Below, piece by piece: positions 31,436-41,151 of a DNA stretch of 64,000 nt. Every line of letters begins with the position of its first letter. Positions within the stretch are counted from its first letter, which is position 1. Source of the stretch: Lutjanus erythropterus (Eukaryota > Chordata > Actinopteri > Lutjaniformes > Lutjanidae); contig CM034595.1 of assembly GCA_020091685.1 (NCBI GenBank), positions 43,546,351 through 43,610,350 on the forward strand. The letters run 5' to 3'. Below the pieces are notes generated by a model. That model did no database searches and was not told the DNA's origin. It saw only the letters and a list, made by a program, of their open reading frames with translations. Made by a program: the position numbers and the translations under genes.

Positions 31436-31493
31436 GTGCGTGCGCACGCATGCGTACGCGCGCGTACATGCACGCATGCGTACACGCGCACAT
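31432..31493. repeat. 62-bp perfect alternating purine/pyrimidine tract
   Basis: Every base from 31432 to 31493 alternates purine then pyrimidine without exception, with many CG steps, so it is a strong Z-DNA candidate. It contains the palindrome GTACGCGCGCGTAC (31454-31467) and a 13-bp word CACGCATGCGTAC repeated 26 bp apart (31445 and 31471). Confidence 0.9.
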
Positions 31494-31502
31494 TCCGTTG
31501 TC

Positions 31503-31571
31503 ACTTTGATGACGTCACATTCCGGGATAAGAGTGAACCTGGTTCACTACTTTGATGACGTCACATTCCGG
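31503..31571. promoter_or_regulatory. Tandem CRE-type sites upstream of the 428-codon ORF
   Basis: A 23-bp unit containing TGACGTCACATTCCGG occurs twice exactly 46 bp apart (31503-31525 and 31549-31571). TGACGTCA is the full cAMP-response element, and CATTCCGG overlaps TEAD-like and ETS-like words. Between the copies is the perfect hairpin GTGAACC-T-GGTTCAC (31533-31547). Promoter function is inferred from motif and position, about 140 bp before the ORF start. Confidence 0.5.
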
Positions 31572-31709
31572 TTCATAAATTTCATAAGTAAGTGAGCTGG
31601 TTCATACATTTTTTTTTTTTTCAGTCACACGCTACACAAGTGTCTACAAAACCACAGTTAGACTACATAGAGGATCTTCACATTACTGAACAATTTACCA
31701 TACATTTAA

Positions 31710-32999
31710 ATGAAAACAGAAAAGATGTCTCAAACAAACAGAGCAAATTTCCAAACAGAGAGCTGTATCACCATAAAATCACAGCTTCTTTACCCCATAG
31801 TGGATAAATATTTAAGCAGACTCACTGAAGAACAATGGTCCAACATATTTACAAACACTTTTGACGCAAAAACACAGAGAGTACTACTGAATATGTTTCG
31901 TAAGATCATAAAAAAAGTCATTTGTGACGTAGTGGAAATTGTCCAACCAAGAGTTCTTGAGCACCTTAAGAGGGGTGAGAATAACCCACAAGCAAAGATA
32001 GCTTTGGAGACAATCGTAATTCAAATGGGAACCTCCATACCTCGCTGTTTTGCTCGTTTTCTTAAGGTGCAAGTAGACAACTATGACGACGAAGAAGATC
32101 TCGCATACCTCTCGGAGTACCTACTGTCAAAGACATTAAGTTTTTTTGTATCAAAGCTCAACAATTATTTGTCACCCACAAAGCCTGCTATCTTTCTTTT
32201 TGGTGAAGCACACCATGCACCTCTTCTTAATCGCATGGTGAGCATTGCCAGTAAATGTCTGCATAAATATTATGTATGGACATATACAAGTGATACCAAG
32301 GAATCAGAAACAGAAGAACCAGCAAGAGGTGAATCGCCTCAGGGCACTGCATCCCAGAACCCTGAAGGACAGATCCCAGAAACAGAAAGAGGCCAATCAC
32401 CTCAGAGTGTACCATCCAAGATCTCTGAGGAACCAGAGAAAGGTGAATCGCCACAGGACAGTACATCCCAGATCTCTCAAGAACAGATCCTAGAAAGAGA
32501 GAAACCAGAGAGAGGTCAAAATCAAATACCAGGTTTTGAAAACTCAGGCATGGGACTCTCACTTGATACCTCATCTCCTGAACAAGAGGCGACAATCAAC
32601 AACCTCGTCACGGCTTTGGTCAGGAAGCTCATCAAAAAGGCCCCTGAGTCCATGGAATGCCTTCATACAGCAGACATCAATGGACTCATCAAGCGTCTGT
32701 CAAACAGGGTGCTGGATGAGATAAAAATCCCTCAATCTGCTGTTAGAAAAACCCAAGACAAGATGAAAAAAATAAACAAAGCCATCATTAAAGACCTTGG
32801 CCAGGAGTTTGGCCCTCTAGAACAGCTGCTGACGGCCGCAATGGCATCAAACAATCCATCTTTTGATGATGCTGTTGTGAAGTATTTGAAAATCCATCTG
32901 GATGCCCTCTTCAATTCCCCAAAAAAGTCCAAATTTGCCAGGTTCTTTTCAGCGGTGGGTAAATCTCTAACCACCCCCTTCAGGGGTGACAATTAAATG
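31710..32999 (+). CDS. Intronless 428-aa protein of unrecognised family
   Basis: The start ATG at 31710 follows an in-frame TAA directly, so the ORF is complete and unspliced. It is by far the longest ORF in the window. The N-terminal half (about residues 25-190) looks helical, with LLYPIVDKYLSRLTEEQW and LLNMFRKIIKKVICDVVE. Residues about 204-270 are a low-complexity acidic linker with three related units (ARGESPQ, ERGQSPQ, KGESPQ). The C-terminal half has NNLVTALVRKLIKKAPES and GLIKRLSNRVLDEI, ending in a basic tail (KKSKFARFFSAVGKS). No signal peptide, membrane segment or catalytic motif is seen. A strong T-run/CAG acceptor at 31624 suggests a spliced 5' leader. An AATAAA (33741) and a 14-A run (33757) lie downstream, so it may be a retrocopy. 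Function unknown; possibly a lineage-specific fish family. Confidence 0.62.
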
Positions 33000-33280
33000 A
33001 CCATTTCTATACTCCACTGTTATGGTGTGGGTTTCTCCGGGTGCTCCGGTTTCCTCCCATAACAGCAACAAAAAAAAAATCAAATAAAAACTAACTCTAA
33101 CCAACACCTTCAGGTCTTGCATTGCATGCAACTGCGACAATTAAATGACCATCTACCACTTTTTCACTGGCCCCTTAGAAATGAATGAAATCCCTTCACA
33201 TGGCAGACATCAACCCCTTTTTCACTGTGCCACCCTTCTTCATATCATGAGCAACTGCCATGATTAAATGACCATCTATG
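32988..33280 (+). repeat. Three copies of an ATTAAATGACCAT word in the 3' region of the ORF
   Basis: GACAATTAAATGACCAT occurs at 32988, where it supplies the stop codon of the 428-aa ORF, and again at 33136. A variant (TGATTAAATGACCATCT) lies at about 33261. The last two share about 30 bp of context including CAACTGC. This points to local duplication of the gene's 3' end. Confidence 0.65.
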
Positions 33281-33770
33281 CCTATCTCCCCCCGACGTCT
33301 TTTAACATCTTGATACACACCACATTCATCTTGAAGGAAACAATTTAATCGGCTGACAAACCATCGCACCTTCCATCTCACTTGACCTGTCGTAGGTCAA
33401 ATGAGGTGGAGCGTTGTGGTGGCAAAGACCTAAAAAACTTTTCTTTCCTCAGGATGAATGCCATCAATAGACCTTTCTCACAGTGGGCATTTTGTGTTCC
33501 ATTTAGGTGTCTATAAGCCACATCTGACAAGTCAAACTGTCCACTGTGAGAGACGTCCAGCCACACGGAAGCTCAGTGTTTTATCACTGTGGCCACACGC
33601 AGCAGTGGTCAGGGTTGGACTCCCAGCCTCAATCTATGCTGTATGGAGTTTCTGTACTCCACCGTGCTGGCATGGGTTTTCTCCGGGTGCTCCGGTTTTC
33701 TCCCATAACAAAAAGAAAAATCAAAAAAATAAAATAAATCAATAAAATTCAACATTAAAAAAAAAAAAAA
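33010..33770 (+). repeat. Repeat-rich 3' flank with duplicated CTCCGGGTGCTCCGG block and poly-A end
   Basis: The block TTTCTCCGGGTGCTCCGGTT, then CTCCCATAACA and A-rich text, occurs at about 33031-33090 and again at about 33675-33740. The second copy runs into AATAAA (33741) and A14 (33757-33770). CTCCGG...TCCTCCCA text is common in fish retroelement 3' ends. Confidence 0.55.
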
Positions 33771-34029
33771 TGTTTCTTGTATGTTGTGTTATAAATAGAG
33801 ATAAATACTAAGCTCAAGTTGACTCTAAAAAGAAATGTTGGCATGTGTGCATTAGAGCTGACAAAGCCCTGGACAGAGCATGCTGCTCATTAGCTGAACC
33901 CTTTTTAAGATTCTTTGTCTGATAATTCCATTTTATGGAAACTTTTTTCCAAAGGAGTTTCCGACACTGAGTCAGGGTCTCACCGACAGGACATGCATGT
34001 GCAGCTGCACTAGTACACTAGTAGGACAG

Positions 34030-34170
34030 CCAGTAGGAACACCCGTTTGAGAAGACCTGTGATTGGTTTAAATCTACTGCCATGGGCTGAAAACGGAGCT
34101 AAGAAGAGGTGCAGAAGTGTAGTTCTGTCTCAGACCACTTTATTTACAATATGCTGAATAGTTATTATGC
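34030..34170 (+). repeat. Dispersed repeat fragment (partner at 48430-48560)
   Basis: Shared words are CTGTGATTGG, GGGCT, CTGAAAAC.GAGC, AGAAG.GCAGAAGT and CTCAGACC. The two copies are old and diverged, and the family was not identified. Confidence 0.4.
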
Positions 34171-34485
34171 AGTTATTTCTCAATGATGACAAAACAATGT
34201 TGCCTACCCTAGATTTAATATGTTTTACATTACCTTAATTCAATGTTTTATATTCATTGTCAGGTTCAGGTTTATTAGTTTGTTTTATTGATTTAAGTAT
34301 TGACTGATGGAATCAATTACTCTCCAAGCCTGCATGTAAATAAATGGTCTAGTAAATAAATATACAGTATAATTATTTTAATTGTTAAATGAAAGATCAT
34401 TTCTGTTTAAAAGTTTCATCTGGAATGTTTATGTGGAGCTGCAGACTGAAAAAAAAAAGATCCCATCAGTTCATCACTCTGTTGA

Positions 34486-34683
34486 TCAGCACAGTGAGTG
34501 TTGTGAATTCTTGAACACCACCACCAAAACAAAACCCCAAATACAAACAAACAAACAACAAACAAACAAACAAAAAAAAACACTGTGAGCTGAAGATGAA
34601 GCTCGGCCGAGGAAGGTGGAGATGAAAACGCTGGTGTCCAGATTGAGGGTGGCGTGCCACCAGCGGTCTGGGAAATACAGCAC
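34486..34683 (-). CDS. jmjd8: jmjd8 last exon with microsatellite-extended C-terminus
   Basis: The acceptor TTTTCCATCAG precedes 34683. It opens VLYFPDRWWHATLNLDTSVF, then ISTFLG, where the human protein as I recall it ends. Here the frame continues GRASSSAHSV, then into a (TTTG)n tract giving FFCLFVCCLFVCIWGF and a stop at 34486-34488. The added 41 residues are mostly hydrophobic. Confidence 0.82.
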   Translation of the reverse strand: MLYFPDRWWHATLNLDTSVFISTFLGRASSSAHSVFFCLFVCCLFVCIWGFVLVVVFKNSQHSLC

Positions 34684-37600
34684 CTGATGGAAAATTTAAA
34701 ATATGAGAAGACTGGTGAATATGGCGAGGTATTGTGTATATTTTACCTCTTACCTGTCATGCTGTTTATTCATCTAGAGAGTTTTGGTGTGATCTGTGGA
34801 GTTTTGGAGACGTTGGCCGTAGAGATGTCTGCCTTCTCTCCACTATAACAGAACCAGAAATCACTCAGTTTGTGGAGCTCAAAAAGCCAAAACAAACATT
34901 TGAAAAACTCAACATCAGTGTCTCTTCACAGAAATCTCGACCCAGGGGATATTCCATCAAGGCTGATAAATAAGTCAGTGCTTAAGTGAAAAAGCCTGGT
35001 TTTAAATCACTTCAGGCTTAAACTGTTCCACTAACACCACTTCAGAGTTGAGAGGGTTACTTAAAAATGTGTTCTGATAGTTATTACCTATTAAAAAGTG
35101 TAATCAGTAATATAATCCAAGTATCACAATAATGTAATCTGATTACATTCTGTTACATTTGGATTACCTCATTATAAAATATAGTGAAATTCTTCAGTTT
35201 TAAAATAGTGGGTTTTTTGGGGGGGCTGTAACTAACCATTATTTTCATCACCAATCAATCAGCTGACTATTTTGTCAATGAATTGAGTAGTTATTTGGTT
35301 CATAAAATGATGAAAAATGTTGATCAAAGTCCAAGATGACCTCAAATGTCTCCACAACTCATAAATATTTAGTTTACTGTCAGAGAGGAGAAAATAAAAA
35401 AAAAAAATCACATTTAAGAAGCTGAAATCAGACAATTATAACTTTTTTTTTATTATTAAAAAATGACTCAAAATTAATAATTGATCAATGTATCCTGTCA
35501 ATCTTTTCACTTGAAAGGTAGGCCCTGTTTTTCAACTATTTCCTGTAATGATTGTTTTTTATTATCAATTAATCTGTCTACCATTTTCACCATTAATTGA
35601 TTAGTTGTTTGGTCCATAGAATGTCAGAAAATGGCGAAAAATGTTGTCCAATGTGACATCTACTCATGTCTTGTTTTGTTCACAACTCAAAAATATTCAG
35701 TTTACTGTAAGAGAGGAATAAAGAAACCAGGAAATATTCCCATTTAAGAAGCTGAAATCAGAGAATTTGCACTTTTTTAAAATGACAAAAGAATGTCTTC
35801 TGTTGATAATGTATTAAACATCAGCAGTTAAAAAGTAAAATAATTATTTAATTTCCAGGTCCCATCATTTCATGGTAAATAGGTTTTAATTACCAAGTAA
35901 TATGTTAGAAAATTCATAGAAATTAACAGCAAATTACCCAAAAAATTTCACGGTTAATGATGTGATAATCAGCAAGTACTGTTTTCACGTAGTGGATGGT
36001 AATAAGAGCTGTGAATCTTCACTGGTCTCACGATTCGATTACAATTTGATTTGATTTCACGATGCATCACAACGAACTGCATCCTCAATTTTCTTTATGA
36101 CTGCATATTGATACTTTTTCATCAGTGAATATAAGCAGTCAGATAAAAGTCTTAACATTAAATTGTAAAATAAATAAACTGTATAGGTCTAGCCTTACTG
36201 TGTTTGTTTCCCTCACCCCTAGATTAAACGTCGCCACCCTCGCTGAACGGCACCAGAAATACTCGTCACTTTAACTATTTATCAATATCCTATTCATGTA
36301 CAATGCTGGTTAACTGTTGCCTCTAAGGTGTTATGCAGCCGCCGGCCACTAGTCTGGGCTGCAGCTGCATCAGATGGCAGCCCCTCTTGCCCAGTGCGTC
36401 TGCCCTGATGTCCCCCCACCCTGTTTTTAATCAGCAGAGTCGGACAGATGACGGCTCATAAAACCAGCGCAGTTTCGCAGTGTTTTGATATAGAAAATGG
36501 AAATAAAGTTGAATGTTGGCTGTGACAGAATAATCTGATACATAACCACTCGACTGGAGTGATGTGTGACCACATTAATCACAGACACTGACATTAACCT
36601 ACAGACAGAGCAGCTGCTGCCGCTAGCTCTGCTAATATTAGCCACACTGTGTAGCAGGCTGGCAGCTAATGTTAGCTCCAGGTAAACCATGTTGTTTACC
36701 CCCAGACACTGTAATCCTTTTTGGTCTGAAAAGGCCAAGCATTTAGTGAGATATTGTCATGTTTTGTAGGTTAACGTGCAATGTTCGTATTTCACGGCAC
36801 ATTACAATATGATTCGAAGACTGTACACTGATTAAATGCTTCAAATAGCTCTTAATACACAAAGTATTTTTTCACACAGTGTTTAACATTGTCAGTTAGT
36901 AAGCTGTGTTCAATGTGAACTGCTTTCTTAGTATTTTCTTAGTGACTGACTAGAATAAATTAAATTTTGTGTTTAATCGACAGGGAAAGATTCTCTTCCC
37001 TTTCTCAGAGCTGGGCAGCAAAGTTGACAGCATCAGTAGCTCTTGACAGCTCTTGCCCCGTTCTCCCACAATTCAATACCACATTCAATTTGCTGGTTGC
37101 TATGGTGCTGGTTGCTACTAGGAAGTTATTTTGAATTTTAAAACTTAATGGTCCTGCTGGCCGGAAAATCAAAACGGAACGTGTCTATGTTGTAATTGAT
37201 TATGTTCTGTCACTGCATCAGTGCAGAATCGTCCACGCATCTTAGAAATGATTAATTTTGACGCCCTTAATGGTAATTTCCACGTGACATATTTGAAATT
37301 TCTTAGAAATTACCCACAAATTTACAAGTCTGTGATAATTCGCATGTTGTTTTTATGCAACTAGGTGGCAATTACTATTTCACATGTTTGAACTTTCTTT
37401 AACTGAAAATTGAAAATGTTACTTGGTGATTACCACCCGCAACATGCAAATAGTACTTGCTAATTGTCACATAATTCACCATGAAATCTGGGGTTAATTT
37501 TGGGAGTAAATTCTGACTACTTTCAAGTATCATACTTGGTAATTACCACCTATTTATCATGAAATTATTGGACAGTAGTAACTAATAGTCTGAGTATTTT

Positions 37601-38417
37601 TTGAGATGAGTACTTTGCACTTTTACACAAGTATTTTTCTAACACTGGTACCTTTACCTTTAACTGAGTAATGTTTTAGTCATGTAAAAGTACTTGTACT
37701 TGAGAACAGTCCTCTCTCCACCACTGAGGGCGATGCACTGCAGGATCACCTTATTTTCAGATTTACTTTGTTTGCATTTTTTCCCCCTAAATATTTCTTT
37801 CATTTTGTTAACTGTGGTAATATTGGCCTTTTTCAGGATGAACTCTTTATAGAGTTTGTTCTGCAGCTGAGAAGAAAAGCGTGCCTGTTTTCTCTTCTTT
37901 TTGTGACATCTATCTCATCCTCTTTTTGACAATCAGATTGATCAAATTCCCCTCTCATCATCAAGATAATCTACAAAAATTGTGGAACTACTTTCTTTCC
38001 GATATGTTCTCCTGCAGAAGGAAAACTATTCCTACATGAAGCTGGTCACAACAGAGTCTCTGGATTATCTCCAAAACTTTGCAGCTCACAAAAAAAACTA
38101 TCTAGATGGATAAAAACTACTACATGACACAAATATTCATCAAATATGTCTTTATGTTCTTGCCTTTTTCTGTAACATCATCATTTGGCAGCTTCTTTAA
38201 ATTTAAATCCAAAATTCATTCACATATTGATAAGACAATTTATTTATTATAGAGTGAAATGAAAGATAAATGTATGAAATGTTTCAGGTAAGAAGAAGAT
38301 TAAAGATTCATGTCTAAAGGTCGGTACCTCTCCAGGTCTGATGGTGCACTCCAGCAGAGCCTCGTCTTCAGACAGGTGGGGGTAGGTTTCTGTCGCCAAG
38401 GACAGGGTGGTGCAGTT
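34486..38417 (-). CDS. jmjd8: JmjC domain-containing protein 8, last two coding exons (partial)
   Basis: JMJD8 is an endoplasmic-reticulum-lumen JmjC-fold protein without established demethylase activity. Two minus-strand exons join in phase 0. Exon 38328-38417 (90 nt) reads ATETYPHLSEDEALLECTIR then PGE. Exon 34486-34683 begins VLYFPDRWWHATLNLDTSVF and continues ISTFLG. The join LECTIRPGE-VLYFPDRWWHATL is the hallmark C-terminal end of JMJD8, and the histidine in WWHATL belongs to the JmjC fold. The 3.6-kb intron is filled with transposons. Upstream exons (signal peptide, VPFHWHGPG and RWFLYPP regions) were not found between 38.4 kb and the right edge. Instead of stopping near STFLG, the frame runs on through a TTTG microsatellite, adding a hydrophobic tail. 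Confidence 0.85.
34543..34580. repeat. CAAA/TTTG microsatellite inside the jmjd8 reading frame
   Basis: (CAAA)n on the plus strand, ending in an A run. Read on the minus strand it encodes the hydrophobic tail of the jmjd8 last exon. Confidence 0.85.
35220..35830 (-). mobile_element. Two adjacent copies of the GGGCTGCAAC MITE family
   Basis: Copy 1 starts GGGCTGTAACTAACCATTAT at 35222 and contains CAAAGTCCAAGATGACCTC and AGTTTACTGTCAGAGAGGAG. Copy 2 (about 35525-35830) contains CATTAATTGATTAGTTG, GTCAGAAAATGG and AGTTTACTGTAAGAGAGGA. Orientation is opposite to that at 12950. They lie in the jmjd8 intron. Confidence 0.65.
35868..37571. mobile_element. Inverted-repeat element split by a hAT insertion
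   Basis: The left arm CCATCATTTCATGGTAAATA, followed by ATTACCAAGTA, matches the inverted right arm ACTTGGTAATTACCACCTA followed by TTTATCATGAAATTATTGG. Arms are about 40 bp. The interior is interrupted at 36004-37269 by a hAT-like element. It is in the jmjd8 intron. Confidence 0.65.
36004..37269. mobile_element. hAT-like element with 8-bp target duplication ATGGTAAT
   Basis: ATGGTAAT stands immediately left (35996-36003) and right (37270-37277). An 8-bp duplication is characteristic of hAT elements. The interior carries CACGATTCGATTACAATTTG-type text and GCAGAATCGTCCACGCATC near the right end, both familiar from fish hAT remains. Bases 36425-36690 are an inverted match to about 39680-39860 of the other hAT copy. 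No transposase frame survives. Confidence 0.8.
37575..37735. mobile_element. Right end of an ACTTGAG-type MITE
   Basis: GAGTACTTTGCACTTTTACA, then AAGTACTTGTACTTGAGAAC and a terminus TCTCTCCACCACTGAGG, resembling the right end of the element at 23262-24437. Confidence 0.5.
38328..38417 (-). CDS. jmjd8: jmjd8 penultimate exon (90 nt)
   Basis: The acceptor TTTCCATCAG precedes 38417 and a GTACCG donor follows 38328. Thirty codons, phase 0 at both ends: NCTTLSLATETYPHLSEDEA then LLECTIRPGE. It corresponds to the NKTTLxWLxxTYPxLP...LECTIRxGE stretch of vertebrate JMJD8. Confidence 0.85.
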
Positions 38418-38704
38418 CTGATGGAAACAGTCAATCAACAGTGACAGTTGTCTGTTTCATGTGTCACATGACAAATCAAATGATTCAGACATGAATAAAG
38501 ACAGAAAGAAAAGTGAGTTGTTTGTTCATCTTTCTTCCATAAATGACCTCAGAGTAACCAGGGCCGTGTCAGTGGGAGGAGACTCAAAGCTGTAGTTTGA
38601 ACCTCATGTGTCATCACTGTTTGGATATTTGAGATTTAATGATTGGATTTCAGCCACAGAAAAGCCATAAAAAACACTACGGCAGTTGACTCTTCAATAT
38701 ATTA

Positions 38705-38792
38705 CACTGTAAGTTTTTACTTTACTTTACTACTTCATCTGTTCTCTTTCTTCATGTTTCCTTTGTGTTCAGAACACAAATCAATATAAAGT
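38705..38792 (+). repeat. Direct repeat flanking the nested hAT block, left copy
   Basis: AGTTTTTACTTTA, then CATCTGTTCTCTTTCTTCA and ACACAAATCAATATAAAG, recur at 41345-41456 with few changes apart from about 30 extra bases in the right copy. Confidence 0.8.
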
Positions 38793-38848
38793 AGGGATGT
38801 AATGATGTTTCGTGAGACAGTTAAAAATCGATACAAATGTGTGATGAC

Positions 38849-40011
38849 TAGGCTTGGGTATCGCGTGCGATTTATTGTCAGAAAAACTGTTACCGGTGAA
38901 AATTTGCGATAACAGTGATAAATGCCACTTGATGATGCATTTTTGTGTGCGACACACTCGCACCCGCAAGCCTTGAGCGCACGTGTATGAACAAAGAACA
39001 ACAACAAGAATGTCAGAAGGCAGTGTAGAAACAGTTGAAGCCATACGTCATATGGAACTGGTTTGGCGTTGCCAGGTCTGACGTTAAGCAGTCGTGCACT
39101 ATTTGCAAGGTCTGTAAAAAGAAAAAAAAAGTGACAACAAAACACAGAAGCACCACAAATTTGTGTCATCACCTGAAACATCACCATAAGCCGGAATACA
39201 ACAAAAGCCAAAGGATGCGCCGAGAGGCTGCAACAACATCAGCAACAGCGAAATCTCCTTCAGCTAATGTTAGAAGGAATCCTACTCAGCTGAGAATCGA
39301 CGATGCACTTAGTCATTTGGTCCCTTACGACTGGCAAAGCAAATGCTGGAAGGAGCTAACGGCGGCCGTGGCATATTGCCTCTAGGGATGTTCCTGGCAA
39401 GCAATTTCCCTGTTGATTAAACGCAAAATTTAATTCAGACTAGTTGACTATCCTAACACTAAGAAAACACTCAGAAAGAAGTTGAAATTTTGCAGAATTG
39501 ATTAATTTATGTTAAACACTGTACGAAAAAAATACTGTGTATTAACAATCACTAAATCGTACTTTAAATGCTGCTGAAATGTACACTACTTTGCGCTGTG
39601 CAATACAAGCCTTACACATTAATGTACAAAACATGACAACAACCGAAGAGGGTCACAGTGTCTGTGGGTAAAGGACACAGAGCTAACGTTAGCTGCCAGC
39701 CTGCCACACAGTGTGGCTAACATTAGCAGTGCTAGCAGCAGCAGCAGCTCCACTTGCAGGTTTATGTCTGTCTGTGTTTAATGTGGTCACATGTTTCTCA
39801 AGTCGAGTGAATATATATCAGCTTATTCTGTCACAGTCTACAGTCATCTGTCTGACTTTGCTAATGTAAACAATGTGCAATAGGGTAACTGATTTAGAGT
39901 CAAAAGCATGCAAGTGCAATTGTAACATTATTTTATCATCATATTTATTGTTATGGGCTAAATGCCATAAATTATCAGGATAAAAATTTTTGCCAATATT
40001 GCCCATCCCTG
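38849..40011 (+). mobile_element. hAT element with 8-bp target duplication GTGATGAC
   Basis: GTGATGAC flanks it on both sides (38841-38848 and 40012-40019). The left end TAGGCTTGGGTAT and right end TGCCCATCCCTG are imperfect inverted repeats of hAT type. It holds a BED zinc-finger ORF (39035-39385) but no DDE/RNase H core, so it is internally deleted. It inserted into an older hAT-like element. Confidence 0.85.
39035..39385 (+). pseudogene. BED-type zinc finger of a hAT transposase, truncated
   Basis: A 116-codon frame reads VIWNWFGVARSDVKQSCTIC, then TTNLCHHLKHHHKPEY, a BED finger with CxxC and the HxxxH pair. It is followed by a linker (NPTQLRIDDAL) and WKELTAAVAYCL, where the frame stops. 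In complete ZBED-like transposases this last stretch leads into the catalytic domain, absent here. Confidence 0.78.
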
Positions 40012-40374
40012 GTGATGACTATAATCGGTTGAGATGAAAAATGAATCGCAATGCCATTTTTAAAAATGTAGAGTACGTAAGACTGACCCAACCCGCAGAC
40101 AAAAAGGTATGTACTTCTGACAGAGCTGGTTGGATATACTGGGCGTAATTTTGCGCACTTCAAACTTCAAAAACACTTTCAAATTCTGTTTCCTACATCC
40201 ACGGTAGTGTTAGTGGGACACAGGAGTGAGGATGATATATTGCACACTCTGACGCTTGCACTCCTCGAACCAAGAGATCTGTCTCCTCGCTTTGAAAATC
40301 TTTTCTCTTTGTTTCCTCCTGGTAAATTTGCCGTCATGCTGCCATCGCTTGCGCTCCTGGCACACCTGCTTCTT

Positions 40375-40640
40375 GAAGGTGTTGAGAGATGACTTTCTGG
40401 TAGGCTAATTGCATGTCAGCCTAAACTCGCCGGTGAATTAATGAGGGCACTTGGGCACACCTGATAGGTGTATCCCGCTGTGTGCTGGTGGTGCAAGGGG
40501 CAGGACAGGGCAGGATACCCCTGCATCCCTGGCTCAAGATGGCAAAAGTGGATTTGGACACACCTTGAATAAATGAAATCCATTGCGCCTCGTGCTCTCC
40601 ACTTGCACTTAAGATCAGCGTAAGATAGGGCCCCCTGTGT
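40375..40640 (+). repeat. Dispersed repeat copy (partner at 42115-42325)
   Basis: Ordered shared words are GATGA...ACTTTCTG, TAATTGCATGT-like text, CCGGTGAATT/CCAATGAATT, AGGGCACTTG/AAGGCACTTG, TATCCCGCTGTG/TATCCTGCTGTG, CAAGAT.GCAAA and GATTTGGACACACC. The repeat family is unrecognised. Confidence 0.65.
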
Positions 40641-40801
40641 TCAAAAAGGGTGAGACGATCACAGACAAAATTAAGGCTGCGTGCAAATATTGCAAGAGCA
40701 CGATGACCTACTCAAGTAGCACAACCAACATGATGCAGCATGTCACCTGGCAACATAGTGAGAAGCTCAAGTCAACGCGGCCTGAGCAAAGAAACTGTTA
40801 A
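40636..40801 (+). pseudogene. Second BED zinc-finger relic (hAT-derived)
   Basis: Reads PPVFKKGETITDKIKAACKY, then CKSTMTYSSSTTNMMQHVTW and QHSEKLKSTRP before a stop. The CxxC (CKYC) and HxxxxH (HVTWQH) spacing is that of a BED finger. It is a short remnant inside the outer hAT-like element and is distinct in sequence from the finger at 39035. Confidence 0.68.
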
Positions 40802-41109
40802 CAGGACAATCCACGCTGACAAACAGATTTTCAAATTAGGAAAACATGCAAACCTCAGTTTGTGTGCTTGAAGAGATTTTACTTTATTTATTATTACTGG
40901 TTTGGTTATATTGATGTGGGATGTGTTTTAAAAATCTATTTTTTATTTATGTTTTAAGATTAAATATAATTTCAGTTGCACTTTTAAGGAGAGGACATAT
41001 GGGTTGTTTTGCACAGTTTACCTCAGAGATTAAAATTTTTTTTTAAAGGGATCCTCTTCAATTTGTTAAAGATAAGAGAGAATATATGTTGTAGTTTTTA
41101 TATATTTAA

Positions 41110-41110
41110 A

Positions 41111-41150
<40 letters not shown>

Positions 41151-41151
41151 T
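41110..41151. repeat. AT microsatellite followed by T run
   Basis: (TA)n of about 24 bp directly followed by about 19 T. Confidence 0.9.

Noticed and set aside
31588..31624. Intron between the GTAAGT at 31588 and the CAG at 31624 before the 428-codon ORF
   Set aside because: It would be only 37 bp, too short for a vertebrate intron. The acceptor, if used, must pair with a donor further upstream.
36427..36738. 103-codon minus-strand ORF
   Set aside because: It lies wholly inside the hAT-like element (36004-37269), in a segment repeated in inverted form at 39680-39860.
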